This document shows, one piece after another, positions 1 through 6,233 of a DNA stretch of 8,243 nucleotides. Source of the DNA: Thermoplasmata archaeon (GTDB taxonomy: Archaea; Thermoplasmatota; Thermoplasmata; Lutacidiplasmatales; UBA184); assembly GCA_030044105.1 (NCBI GenBank), contig JASHWL010000061.1, forward strand, positions 1 to 8,243, read 5' to 3'. Numbering within the stretch: position 1 is the stretch's first letter; the number at the start of each line of letters is the position of its first letter. A program made the position numbers and the translations under genes. Under the pieces are notes generated by a model. The model saw only the letters and a list, made by a program, of their open reading frames with translations, ran no database searches and had not been told where the DNA came from.

Positions 1-153
1 CGGATTCACTATGGACGAACGGCAATCGATTGCCCACACTGTGAGACGGTCCGGTCGATAGCGAGTTGCAACGCTTGCTGCGACAACCTTGAGTCGGCGG
101 GACGGTCGCCTTCTGCGGCAACGATTAACGCTCGCCGAACCAGTGGCGCCTGA
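1..153 (+). CDS. Possible C-terminal end of a zinc-ribbon protein (partial)
   Basis: This frame is open from the first base and stops at TGA 151-153. Its translation holds DCPHC about 10 residues in and SCNACC a little further on, which gives a C-x2-C-x8-C-x2-C spacing like a zinc ribbon. The tail after it is short, rich in Ser, Ala and Arg, and has no recognisable motif. The stop is 8 bases before the ATG of the SRPBCC gene, so the two could be co-transcribed. The true start lies outside the window. The Cys spacing is what is seen; the zinc-binding role is inferred from it. The fragment is short and could be a chance open frame, so confidence is modest. Confidence 0.4.
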   Translation, partial: RIHYGRTAIDCPHCETVRSIASCNACCDNLESAGRSPSAATINARRTSGA

Positions 154-161
154 GTTCCTCC

Positions 162-638
162 ATGCCCGACCAAGGCCGACGAATCTACGCGACGCACGCA
201 GGAAGGCTCTCCAAGACCATCGACGCTCCCCTCGACTACGTCTACGACTGGTGTACCGACTTCCGGTCCGATGACGCAGATCTGGAGGGCTCGAAGCGTA
301 AGCATCGCGTCGTAGGCGTGAGTCCCCAACGGCTGGTTCGCATCAAGATCGGCGGTGGAGCGCCTAACCCAAGGATGTCAGTCGAAGTTGTTCGACTCAG
401 CCCACCGGACGCCTGGCGCAAGGATACGATCGGGGAGGAGGATCTCGACTCTATGGACTACAAACTCACAGCGCTGAGTCCGACCAAGACCCGGTTCCGC
501 CTCTTGATCGTCGAGCGGTGGATGGTTCCGAAGTTCCCGAAGAAGGTTCTCTGGCTTCGTCGAGCGAATGAGTACTGGGACGAGCTCGTTCGCACGATCG
601 AGACACGGTACCGGAGCGGGAAGCCGGCAAAAGGCTAG
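162..638 (+). CDS. SRPBCC / START-like (polyketide cyclase-type) protein
   Basis: A 158-residue protein that fits the SRPBCC (Bet v1/START-like) fold. After a short N-terminal strand (residues 13-20) comes the typical APLDYVYDW helix (22-30) followed by an acidic CTDFRSDDADL stretch. The middle is made of alternating beta-strand-like segments (about 48-63, 71-79, 98-118), and a long C-terminal helix runs over about 130-150 (WLRRANEYWDELVRTIETRY). The length is normal for single-domain members. Family members bind hydrophobic ligands in a cavity or act on aromatic or polyketide-like compounds, and the ligand cannot be told from sequence. No Shine-Dalgarno tract is seen before ATG 162. It is probably cytosolic, with no signal peptide or membrane segment. 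Small zinc-ribbon reading frames lie on both sides. Confidence 0.8.
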   Translation: MPDQGRRIYATHAGRLSKTIDAPLDYVYDWCTDFRSDDADLEGSKRKHRVVGVSPQRLVRIKIGGGAPNPRMSVEVVRLSPPDAWRKDTIGEEDLDSMDYKLTALSPTKTRFRLLIVERWMVPKFPKKVLWLRRANEYWDELVRTIETRYRSGKPAKG

Positions 639-771
639 GGACTTCGGTTCACGGTCGTCCCACCGGCTCGCGGTGTCGTACCTCTCGAGGCGGACGATGG
701 TGGCTGCATGCCTTGTTGCGCCCCGCCATGGGCTGTCGCGACCGTCTAAATCGAAACACTCTCGATCGCTC

Positions 772-900
772 GTGGGAGAACGCGTCTGCCCAAAGTGCGG
801 AACGGTTCTACTCGCGTCGTACACGGTTTGTCCATTCTGCCACGAGTCTGGTCGGCCGTTCGATCGCCGCGAGGAAGGGCTCTGGCGTGACCGAATCTGA
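772..900 (+). CDS. Small zinc-ribbon protein
   Basis: A 42-residue protein starting at GTG 772 that is almost entirely a zinc ribbon: VCPKCGTVLLAS followed by YTVCPFCHESG, spacing C-x2-C-x10-C-x2-C, then a charged tail ending in LWRDRI. Such mini zinc ribbons are common in archaea and usually bind nucleic acid or protein partners, but the role of this one is unknown. The frame stays open upstream to ATG 697, which would give 67 residues. The added part has no domain-like composition, so GTG 772 is preferred. A TAAAT-containing AT-rich stretch at 746-753 sits roughly where a leaderless TATA box would be, though slightly close. The stop lies 8 bases from the stop of the convergent PIN toxin gene. 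Confidence 0.6.
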   Translation: MGERVCPKCGTVLLASYTVCPFCHESGRPFDRREEGLWRDRI

Positions 901-908
901 CGTACACT

Positions 909-1283
909 TCATCGCACGAATTCAACATTCGCGATCGCTCGGAACGCCGGATCTCCCGTCAGGAACGGGATCTCAAGCTGCTTCGCGGCAGCATAGCCCC
1001 ACGCGTCGATGTAGGAGCAGTCGCGCTTACGCCGCCGCATCTCCCGTCGGAAGTCGCCGGCCGACAACGCCACCTCGGCCGGCACCGGAGCGACCAGCGG
1101 CACGATGGTCGAAGCGAGCTCCCGAGCCTCCTCCGAACTCACCCGCCTCAGGAGGGTGGAGTACACCTCGAGTACATTCATCGCGCTCGTAACGAGCTGC
1201 TTCCGCCGGAGAATTCGAGCATACCGCTCGTTTCCCTCGAAAAAAGCCACGAAGGCAAAGCTGTCCGCGTAGTAGTCAGCCAA
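909..1283 (-). CDS. vapC: PIN-domain toxin, VapC type
   Basis: A 124-residue PIN-domain protein and probable toxic ribonuclease of a type II toxin-antitoxin pair. The acidic metal-binding residues are in place: D7 (YADSFAF), E39 (NVLEVYSTL), D93 (CSYIDAWGY) and D111 (FLTGDPAF). The length is typical of VapC. VapC enzymes use Mg2+ or Mn2+ to cleave tRNA or rRNA; the target here is unknown. The start is a TTG, chosen because it begins just before the usual first strand and overlaps the antitoxin's end by 8 bases (1276-1283), suggesting translational coupling. A GAGG-rich Shine-Dalgarno-like tract precedes it inside the antitoxin gene. The fold assignment is firm; activity is inferred. Confidence 0.9.
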   Translation of the reverse strand: MADYYADSFAFVAFFEGNERYARILRRKQLVTSAMNVLEVYSTLLRRVSSEEARELASTIVPLVAPVPAEVALSAGDFRREMRRRKRDCSYIDAWGYAAAKQLEIPFLTGDPAFRAIANVEFVR

Positions 1284-1488
1284 GGTCCTCGCCCTCGTTG
1301 CTCAGCCGAGTAAATTCGTCCGCCGTGAGCCGACCTTTCAGTCGACCGGCCATGGCCTCTATCTTCGGGATCGGGCGGATGGTGACCATCACGTCGTCCC
1401 CCACAACGAGCCGAAACTCTCGGACGATCTCGTGGGGGATCGGTAAGCCCAATGAGTTGCCGGTTCGCCGGACGGTCAGCCTGGGCAT
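1276..1488 (-). CDS. vapB: AbrB/MazE-fold antitoxin (VapB type)
   Basis: A 70-residue protein with a SpoVT/AbrB swapped-hairpin DNA-binding domain at residues 1-40: RLTVRRTGNSLGLPIP, then HEIVREFRLVVGDDVMV. The C-terminal 30 residues (about 42-70) are charged and probably wrap around the PIN toxin encoded next. The antitoxin comes first and the toxin overlaps its 3' end, the usual vapBC order. ATG 1488 is chosen. A GTG at 1506 would add six residues but lies inside the operator palindrome. Autoregulation is very likely because a perfect inverted repeat starts seven bases upstream of the ATG and covers the TATA position. Confidence 0.9.
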   Translation of the reverse strand: MPRLTVRRTGNSLGLPIPHEIVREFRLVVGDDVMVTIRPIPKIEAMAGRLKGRLTADEFTRLSNEGEDLG

Positions 1489-1494
1489 GCTCGG

Positions 1495-1519
1495 TATGTA
1501 ATACACACTGTATTACATA
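1495..1519 (-). promoter_or_regulatory. Operator palindrome and TATA region of the vapBC operon
   Basis: A perfect inverted repeat with 11-base arms, TATGTAATACA and TGTATTACATA, separated by CAC. It lies seven bases upstream of the antitoxin ATG. On the minus strand, TATGTAATA is centred about 26 bases from the ATG, the expected spacing of an archaeal TATA box for a leaderless transcript. Binding here by the AbrB-fold antitoxin would block TBP/TFB access. The palindrome is seen directly; the identity of the binding protein is inferred from family practice. Confidence 0.85.
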
Positions 1520-1616
1520 AGGGAGCCATTCCGTGCGGGAGATGGTCGATGGAGACGGCCTCGCCGCCCGTGGACCGTGGGCTGAATGCGTCCGGCGACC
1601 GCGTGGGGGAACGAAC

Positions 1617-3569
1617 TCACTTCCCCACGGCGTTCGGCTGGAAGTACCTCGATAGCAGCTCCAGAAAGCGCGGATCCTTTCGCGCGCCGCTGAAGAGCGG
1701 CGACGATCGTATGCGGACCAGCTGGATCGTGTGCTCCTGCGCGGCGAGGTTCATGCAGTCGAAGAACCGATCCAGGTCCCCCAGCGCATAGTAGACCGAT
1801 CCCACGGCCATCAGACGCCGCGAAGCTCCCTCCACGAATGTATCGTTCAACTTCGCGATGATCTGCATCGCTCCCGCCCGGTCGCCCTTCACCGCGGACA
1901 GCCAGCCGCGCGCGACCATCGCGTAGTCGCTCGACGGGGCGATTCGCTCGAGCTCTCGCACGTGGACCTCCGCCTGAGCTAGATCTCCCCGGAGAATGCT
2001 GTAGTCCGCCAGACCGCGAAGGGAGTGGATCGGGGCGACGTCCATCGTCGTCTTCCAGTGGGCGAGGGCCTCGTCGAACCGGCTGAGATTGAAGTATGCC
2101 TCCCCCAGGCGTCGGACGGTCTCGTGCGAGAGCGGATCCAGATGGTACGCCTCCTCGGCCTGTGCGAGGTACGCTTCGGGCACGCCGTAGGTCCCCGCCA
2201 TCGCGCAGAGCGTAGAGTGACCGGTCGCCAGGTTGGGATTCAGCTGTAGCGCCTTCCGCAGCGCCCGATTGAGGATCTCCGACGGCTCGTCCGCCATGAA
2301 CGCCAGCTCGGCCCGCGCGACGTGGCCATCGGCCATGTCCGGGTCGAGCGCGCAGGCGCGATCGGCCGCGGCGCTACCGAGCCGGATCGCCTCGTTCCAT
2401 GGCAGGTACCCTCCGTCTCCCATCTGGATGTACGCTCGGGCGAGGCCTGCGTGCGCTCGGGAGTACGCCGGATCGGCCCGGATCGACTTCTCGAAGAAGT
2501 TGACCGACTGCCGTAGGGACGACTCGTCCGGGTTCCACATCAGGGCCGAGCCCTGGAGGTACGCCAGATACGCCTCGGTCTCCGTCGGCTTCTCCAACTG
2601 GGGGACCGGCGACCGGCTCCGGCCGATGCTACCCGGCAGGGACGCGGCCACCTTCGTCGCGATGTCGCCCTGAACGGCGAAGATGTCGCTCAGATCGTCA
2701 TCGTACTTCTGCGTCCAGAGGTGCTCCGCGGTGGCGACGTCGATGACCTGCACCGTCACCCGGATCCGATTGGCCGCGCGTCGTACGCTGCCCTCGACGA
2801 TCGTGCCCACGCCGAGCTCCCTTCCAATCGTCGCCACCGGCTTCTCGGTCTTCCGGTACCCGATGACCGAGGTGCGAGCGATCACTTTGAGACCGGGAAC
2901 CAACGACAGATTTGCGATCAGCTCCTCCGTCAGGCCGTCGGCGAAGTACTCGTCGTTCGGGTCCGGACTGATGTTCGCGAACGGAAGGACCGCGAGGCGT
3001 GACGGGTCCGCGGATTCTGAGTCCGGGCCGGCCGAGCTCCCGCTGGCTTCGTTCCAGGAAAGGACGACGCGGTAGACATCGATCGGGTCCTGGAGTCCTT
3101 TGAGGACCCGGGGGGAGAGCTTCGCGAGCTGGTCGGGCACCTTGCCCCGGACCTGCTCGTACACGGCACCCGAAACGCAAATCCCGCCGGGCTCGGCGAG
3201 CGGTTCGATCCGGGCCGCGATGTTCACGGCGTCTCCGAGGATATCGGACCCGTTCTGGACCACGTCGCCCAGGTGGACGCCGATTCGGATTCGGATCGGA
3301 ATCTGGCCCCCCTCGGAGTTGCGCTCGAACAGCCGACGCTGGATGTTGATCGCACACTGAACTGCCTTGAGGGCGCTGTCGAATTCCACCAGGAACCCGT
3401 CGCCCGTCGACTTGATCTCTCGCCCGTTGTGGAGCGCCACGACCGGCCGGAGCAGCTCGGTCTGCTGACGCAGCTGCTCGAGGCTGCGGCCCTCGTTCGA
3501 CTGAGTGGATGCCGTGTAGCCCACCGTATCGGTGAACATCACCGCCGCGAGGCGGCGCCCGGACGCCAC
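1617..3569 (-). CDS. Class III adenylyl cyclase with FlgO/TolB-like domain and TPR repeats
   Basis: A 650-residue soluble multidomain protein, counted from GTG 3569. Residues 5-165 form a class III cyclase domain with all key residues: metal-binding D14 (MFTDTVGYT) and D57 (KSTGDGF), adenine-selecting K53 and D113, and transition-state N116 and R120 (GDAVNIAARIE). It should therefore convert ATP to cAMP. Residues about 191-310 match the FlgO/TolB-like module often found behind such cyclases (RLAVLPFANIS, then YFADGLTEELI, later VEGSVRR and HLWTQKYD). Residues about 350-615 are TPR-like repeats (for example RAHAGLARAYIQMGD and LGEAYFNLSRFDEALAHW), probably for protein contacts. No membrane segment is seen. 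An ATG at 3692 would add 41 residues, but that part has unusual codons (TTA, ATA) and no domain, and a TTATC element lies 25 bases before GTG 3569. Confidence 0.88.
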   Translation of the reverse strand: MASGRRLAAVMFTDTVGYTASTQSNEGRSLEQLRQQTELLRPVVALHNGREIKSTGDGFLVEFDSALKAVQCAINIQRRLFERNSEGGQIPIRIRIGVHLGDVVQNGSDILGDAVNIAARIEPLAEPGGICVSGAVYEQVRGKVPDQLAKLSPRVLKGLQDPIDVYRVVLSWNEASGSSAGPDSESADPSRLAVLPFANISPDPNDEYFADGLTEELIANLSLVPGLKVIARTSVIGYRKTEKPVATIGRELGVGTIVEGSVRRAANRIRVTVQVIDVATAEHLWTQKYDDDLSDIFAVQGDIATKVAASLPGSIGRSRSPVPQLEKPTETEAYLAYLQGSALMWNPDESSLRQSVNFFEKSIRADPAYSRAHAGLARAYIQMGDGGYLPWNEAIRLGSAAADRACALDPDMADGHVARAELAFMADEPSEILNRALRKALQLNPNLATGHSTLCAMAGTYGVPEAYLAQAEEAYHLDPLSHETVRRLGEAYFNLSRFDEALAHWKTTMDVAPIHSLRGLADYSILRGDLAQAEVHVRELERIAPSSDYAMVARGWLSAVKGDRAGAMQIIAKLNDTFVEGASRRLMAVGSVYYALGDLDRFFDCMNLAAQEHTIQLVRIRSSPLFSGARKDPRFLELLSRYFQPNAVGK

Positions 3570-3888
3570 GTCCCTCGGAGACGCTTTGTGAGATAAGGGT
3601 GCGTGCGAGGGAACGCGGGTGCTCGACCCCCCGTCCCGGCCCGGCCAGAAGTGCGTCTCGCTTATCGCGCCCCGTGTGCCATCCTCGACCATGGAAGACG
3701 AACCGCCGGCGTGGTGGGGCGCACTCGACGAGGGGGTGATGCTCCTGGCACGGAGGTCACGTCACGACCCCGCGCACGGCAGGTACGCCAACGCGCGCGA
3801 TCCGGAATATCGTGGGGAGAGTCCCCGCTCGATTCAGGGCGACACGTGCGTCGCCCGATCGACTCGGGTTTCTCAGGGTTGACCCGTC
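3570..3888. other. Divergent intergenic region between cyclase and ferredoxin
   Basis: About 320 bases between two divergent genes. The part at 3570-3692 could be a cyclase N-terminal extension if ATG 3692 is used. The only promoter-like stretches seen are CTTATCTC on the minus strand near 3594 and GGAATATCG at about 3804-3812 on the plus strand. The latter could serve the ferredoxin gene with an untranslated leader of about 55 bases. I see no RNA gene, repeat or convincing small coding region. Confidence 0.4.
3591..3598 (-). promoter_or_regulatory. Putative TATA-like element of the cyclase gene
   Basis: On the minus strand this reads CCTTATCT, an AT-rich island in GC-rich DNA. It is centred about 25 bases before GTG 3569, which fits a leaderless archaeal promoter and supports the shorter cyclase start. 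No BRE was confirmed. Confidence 0.4.
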
Positions 3889-4266
3889 ATGGTCGAAACG
3901 AACGGACCGCTGGACCTCCCCTCCGGATCGAGAGACCCCACCAAGGCGCGCAGCGCGGCCGCCCTTCCGAACCGGCCCGGCGAACGGTGCGGCGCCCCTC
4001 CGGGCCGGTGGGTGCCCATCGTGGACCGAGCGAAGTGCGAGGGCAAAGAGGACTGTGTCGTCGTGTGTCCGTACGATGTGTTCGAGCTCGGAACTCTGAC
4101 CGAGGTCGAGTACCACGCTCTCGGGATGGTGGGGCGTATGAAGGCGCGGGCGCATGATCGAAAGACGTCCCGGACTCCTCACGCCGATGCATGTCGGGCG
4201 TGCGGGCTCTGTGTCGTCGCGTGCCCGGAGCAGGCCATCCAGCTTCGGCGAACGGCACCGCCCTGA
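3889..4266 (+). CDS. Ferredoxin with two [4Fe-4S] binding motifs
   Basis: A 125-residue ferredoxin-like electron carrier. The first motif is C50-x5-C56-x3-C60-P (KCEGKEDCVVVCPYDVF) and the second is C102-x2-C105-x2-C108-x3-C112-P (CRACGLCVVACPEQAI), enough ligands for two [4Fe-4S] clusters. A 41-residue spacer separates them, longer than in classic 2[4Fe-4S] clostridial ferredoxins. Residues 1-41 are rich in Pro, Arg and Gly and have no motif. ATG 3889 is the first in-frame start after a TGA, but a GTG at 4012, just before PIVDRAKC, would give a compact ferredoxin of about 84 residues. It is cytosolic with no membrane segment. No partner oxidoreductase is encoded nearby, so its donor and acceptor are unknown. 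It converges on the AbiEii gene. Confidence 0.88.
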   Translation: MVETNGPLDLPSGSRDPTKARSAAALPNRPGERCGAPPGRWVPIVDRAKCEGKEDCVVVCPYDVFELGTLTEVEYHALGMVGRMKARAHDRKTSRTPHADACRACGLCVVACPEQAIQLRRTAPP

Positions 4267-4424
4267 GCGCCCGCGGTGCGGACGCGTAGGACATCGTCCA
4301 CCCGATCCGCCGTTCCTGGTCACCGGATCCTAGGCAGCGGCCGGCCGTCGAGGCCACGACGGGTCGGTGCGGAGCCTGGCGTCCCGGGTGGTATCACGAC
4401 CTCCCGCCAGGGGGCGCATTTCCC

Positions 4425-5303
4425 TCACGACCTCGCCGACAACTCTTCGAGCCCGCGCTCCAGATCCGCGCGAAGCGCGTGCCGGCGATAGTCGGCGACC
4501 AGCCTCGTCTCCAAGGGTGTCAAATGTTCCAAGAACGCAAATCGGGAAGCCGCGTTCCGGGCGAGCCGGTTCCAGTCCCGCCGGCGCGCCCGGCCGATCA
4601 ACCGCTCCAGGTCCGGCCACTCCCGGCGGCCGCTCCGGAGCGTGGCGAGCACGCGTGCGGGCTCGAACTGCTCGTGATCGTTCCAGAGTTTCCCGACCGC
4701 GAGCAGGCGCACGAGCGCCTCGTCGAACCCCTTGGTCCCGTATCGGATGGCGTCGTACAGGTCGCGTTCGGTCGCGCGCTGCTGGATCGCGCGGATCTTC
4801 TCCGCGATGGCCTCCTCCCGACGGAGCGATTGGATCTCCGGCACGGGGAACTCGAGCGCCGCGAAGTAGCTCTGCGAGATCGGACGCCATCGGAGGGGGG
4901 CCAGGAACGTCCGCTCCCGGTAGCTGATCTCGAGGCGAAATTGTCCGGCGTCCCAGGGATGCGAGTAGGCGACGCGGCAGGCCCAGTTTCGCTGACGGGT
5001 GCGATACGGCTCGACGACGGAGAATGCGACGTCGTGAAACAGGTGCCGGAACGACTCGGCCAGGACCTTCTCGGGGTCTTCCGGCAGATCGAGGTTGGTG
5101 AAGTCCAGGTCTTCGCTGAGCCGACCGGTGTCGCCGGTCACCATCAATCGGATGTACGTGCCGCCCTTGAACACGAGCCGGTCGGTCACGCCGTGCTCGG
5201 CCAGGCACCCGAGCGCGTACAGCAGCACGACCTCCTGCTGCGCGAGATGCAGGTCGACCCCGACGACGTTCGCGAAACGGTTGGCGACGCTGCGGTCGAT
5301 CAC
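4425..5303 (-). CDS. abiEii: AbiEii-family nucleotidyltransferase toxin
   Basis: A 292-residue protein of the AbiEii/DUF1814 nucleotidyltransferase family, toxin of the type IV AbiE system. Motif I is FKGGTYIRL (45-53) followed by RLSEDLDFT (61-69), with catalytic D65 and D67. A third acidic residue is probably E125 (FRLEISYRE). The later family signature is EAIAEKIRAI with RATERDLYDAIRY (164-188), including K169 and D181. Related toxins (MenT) add nucleotides to tRNA 3' ends; the substrate here is unknown. GTG 5303 is chosen because it overlaps the upstream abiEi stop in a GTGA and follows a strong GGAGG tract. The frame stays open further upstream but there it runs over abiEi. All key residues look intact. 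Confidence 0.92.
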   Translation of the reverse strand: MIDRSVANRFANVVGVDLHLAQQEVVLLYALGCLAEHGVTDRLVFKGGTYIRLMVTGDTGRLSEDLDFTNLDLPEDPEKVLAESFRHLFHDVAFSVVEPYRTRQRNWACRVAYSHPWDAGQFRLEISYRERTFLAPLRWRPISQSYFAALEFPVPEIQSLRREEAIAEKIRAIQQRATERDLYDAIRYGTKGFDEALVRLLAVGKLWNDHEQFEPARVLATLRSGRREWPDLERLIGRARRRDWNRLARNAASRFAFLEHLTPLETRLVADYRRHALRADLERGLEELSARS

Positions 5304-6130
5304 GCGAGCTCCCCCTCCGAGAACAACTCGGTGTCGGAAACGTTCCGGACCACCCGCCAGCGGGGGTCGTGCGGCCCGCTCCGTCCGTGCGTTCGCGGCG
5401 GAGCCAGGGGGACGAACGGGGCCGAGGGCGAGCGCGGCCGTAGGGCCCGCAGCCATCGTGTGGGGGGTCGAACGGATGGGCGCACCCGCTCCAGCAGATA
5501 GCCCAAGCGGCGGCCGAGACTCTCGTTGCCGAGGCGGTCCCGATACGCGATCAGCCGGGGCCACGTGATCCGCGGTTTGGCGACCGCGAGGATGTGGGAG
5601 ACCCCCCCGATGCCCCCCGACAGTTCCGGGCGAGCCACGCAGTCGAGCACGGTGCGCTCGAGGTCACTGACGGAGAGCTCCCGGCCCCGGCGCACGATCG
5701 TCTCCGCTCCGAACCAACGATCCCCCCGAACGTGCACGACGCGGAAGACCGAGGGACCGAAATCCCGTCCGGCCAGGCGCAGCGGCGTCACGAGATAGTA
5801 CACCCGCCCCGCCTGGGGAAGCAGGCCGTGGAGCTCGGCCGCGGTGGCGTAGCCGAAGTAATAGGAGGGGACGAGGTGCGAGCCGAACCGCAGGGGATCC
5901 GCATCGGGAATCCGATCGGGACCGTGACGGCTGGGGTTCAGCAGGTAGGCCCCGCGCCGGAGGCGTTGGAGCCAGCCCTTCTGGACGAGCGTGTGCGCGA
6001 GCTTCCGGCTGAAGCCCGGGGAGGTTCGGCTGGCGTCCCGGAGCTCGTCGAGAGTGACGACCTCCTTTCCTTGAGCCTCGAGCGAGAGCACGACCTTCGC
6101 CTCGGTACGGGAGAGCGACCGGACGTCCAC
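5300..6130 (-). CDS. abiEi: AbiEi-family antitoxin and transcriptional autorepressor
   Basis: A 276-residue AbiEi antitoxin. Residues 1-65 form a winged helix-turn-helix: LSRTEAKVVL, LDELRDASRTSPGFSRKLAHTLVQKGWL, then the wing RLRRGAYLLNP. The body carries family signatures: YYFGYATAAELHGLLPQ (90-106), VYYLVTP (110-116), SVSDLERTVLDCVARPELSGG (153-173). Residues about 215-257 are rich in Arg and Pro and look poorly ordered. AbiEi proteins repress their operon through inverted repeats and counter the AbiEii toxin without stable complex formation. GTG 6130 is the first start after an in-frame TGA and lies 27 bases from a TTTATT element, so the mRNA is probably leaderless. Its TGA overlaps the abiEii GTG by four bases. 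Confidence 0.92.
   Translation of the reverse strand: MDVRSLSRTEAKVVLSLEAQGKEVVTLDELRDASRTSPGFSRKLAHTLVQKGWLQRLRRGAYLLNPSRHGPDRIPDADPLRFGSHLVPSYYFGYATAAELHGLLPQAGRVYYLVTPLRLAGRDFGPSVFRVVHVRGDRWFGAETIVRRGRELSVSDLERTVLDCVARPELSGGIGGVSHILAVAKPRITWPRLIAYRDRLGNESLGRRLGYLLERVRPSVRPPTRWLRALRPRSPSAPFVPLAPPRTHGRSGPHDPRWRVVRNVSDTELFSEGELA
5309..5318 (-). promoter_or_regulatory. Shine-Dalgarno tract for abiEii
   Basis: The minus strand reads GGAGGGGGAG within the 3' end of abiEi, ending about five bases before GTG 5303. It fixes the abiEii start and indicates translation by SD pairing for this internal operon gene. Confidence 0.7.
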
Positions 6131-6153
6131 AGCCGGGGACGTGCTCGCTACTC

Positions 6154-6187
6154 AATAAAGTTACTGATTTGGTAACTTTCAGGTAAC
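6154..6187 (-). promoter_or_regulatory. AbiE operator: GGTAAC half-site cluster over the TATA box
   Basis: An inverted repeat AAAGTTAC (6157-6164) and GTAACTTT (6172-6179) with a 7-base spacer. A third half-site, GGTAAC, lies at 6182-6187, exactly 11 bases from the GGTAAC at 6171-6176 and in the same orientation. The minus-strand CTTTATT at 6154-6160 is centred 27 bases from GTG 6130, so the repeat overlaps the presumed TATA box. AbiEi proteins are known to bind inverted repeats before their own operon, so this is the likely operator. Confidence 0.8.
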
Positions 6188-6197
6188 AGTAGCATAC

Positions 6198-6211
6198 GCC
6201 CGATATCGGGC
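6198..6211. repeat. Perfect 14-base palindrome GCCCGATATCGGGC
   Basis: A perfect self-complementary site with no spacer, about 10 bases beyond the GGTAAC cluster and 22 bases past the stop of the upstream secreted-protein gene. It could be a further protein-binding site or a transcript hairpin ending the upstream gene. There is no T-run after it on the minus strand. It could also be chance in GC-rich DNA. Confidence 0.45.
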
Positions 6212-6233
6212 CCCCAGAGCGACGCCGGACCGT

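Noticed and set aside
1603..1628. GTGGGG...CCCCAC hairpin at the end of the cyclase gene as a terminator
   Set aside because: Only six perfect base pairs, it straddles the stop codon and has no T-run; archaeal termination does not depend on such hairpins.
2698..3357. 219-residue second frame within the cyclase gene (minus)
   Set aside because: Same-strand frame-shifted shadow, extremely Arg/Pro-rich; the cyclase and FlgO-like motifs are in the main frame without a break.
3757..4323. 188-residue open frame on the minus strand opposite the ferredoxin
   Set aside because: Arg/Gly/Pro-rich translation without motifs; the plus strand encodes clear Fe-S cluster motifs here.
4338..4347. CGGCCGGCCG palindrome between ferredoxin and abiEii
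   Set aside because: Short and expected by chance at this GC content; no linked promoter or repeat.
4479..5501. 340-residue open frame on the plus strand opposite abiEii
   Set aside because: No domain is recognisable, and it is the antisense shadow of a gene with clear family motifs in GC-rich DNA.
5304..5564. N-terminal extension of the AbiEii frame up to 5564 (minus)
   Set aside because: It lies wholly inside abiEi in another frame; the GTGA junction and GGAGG tract mark GTG 5303 as the start.
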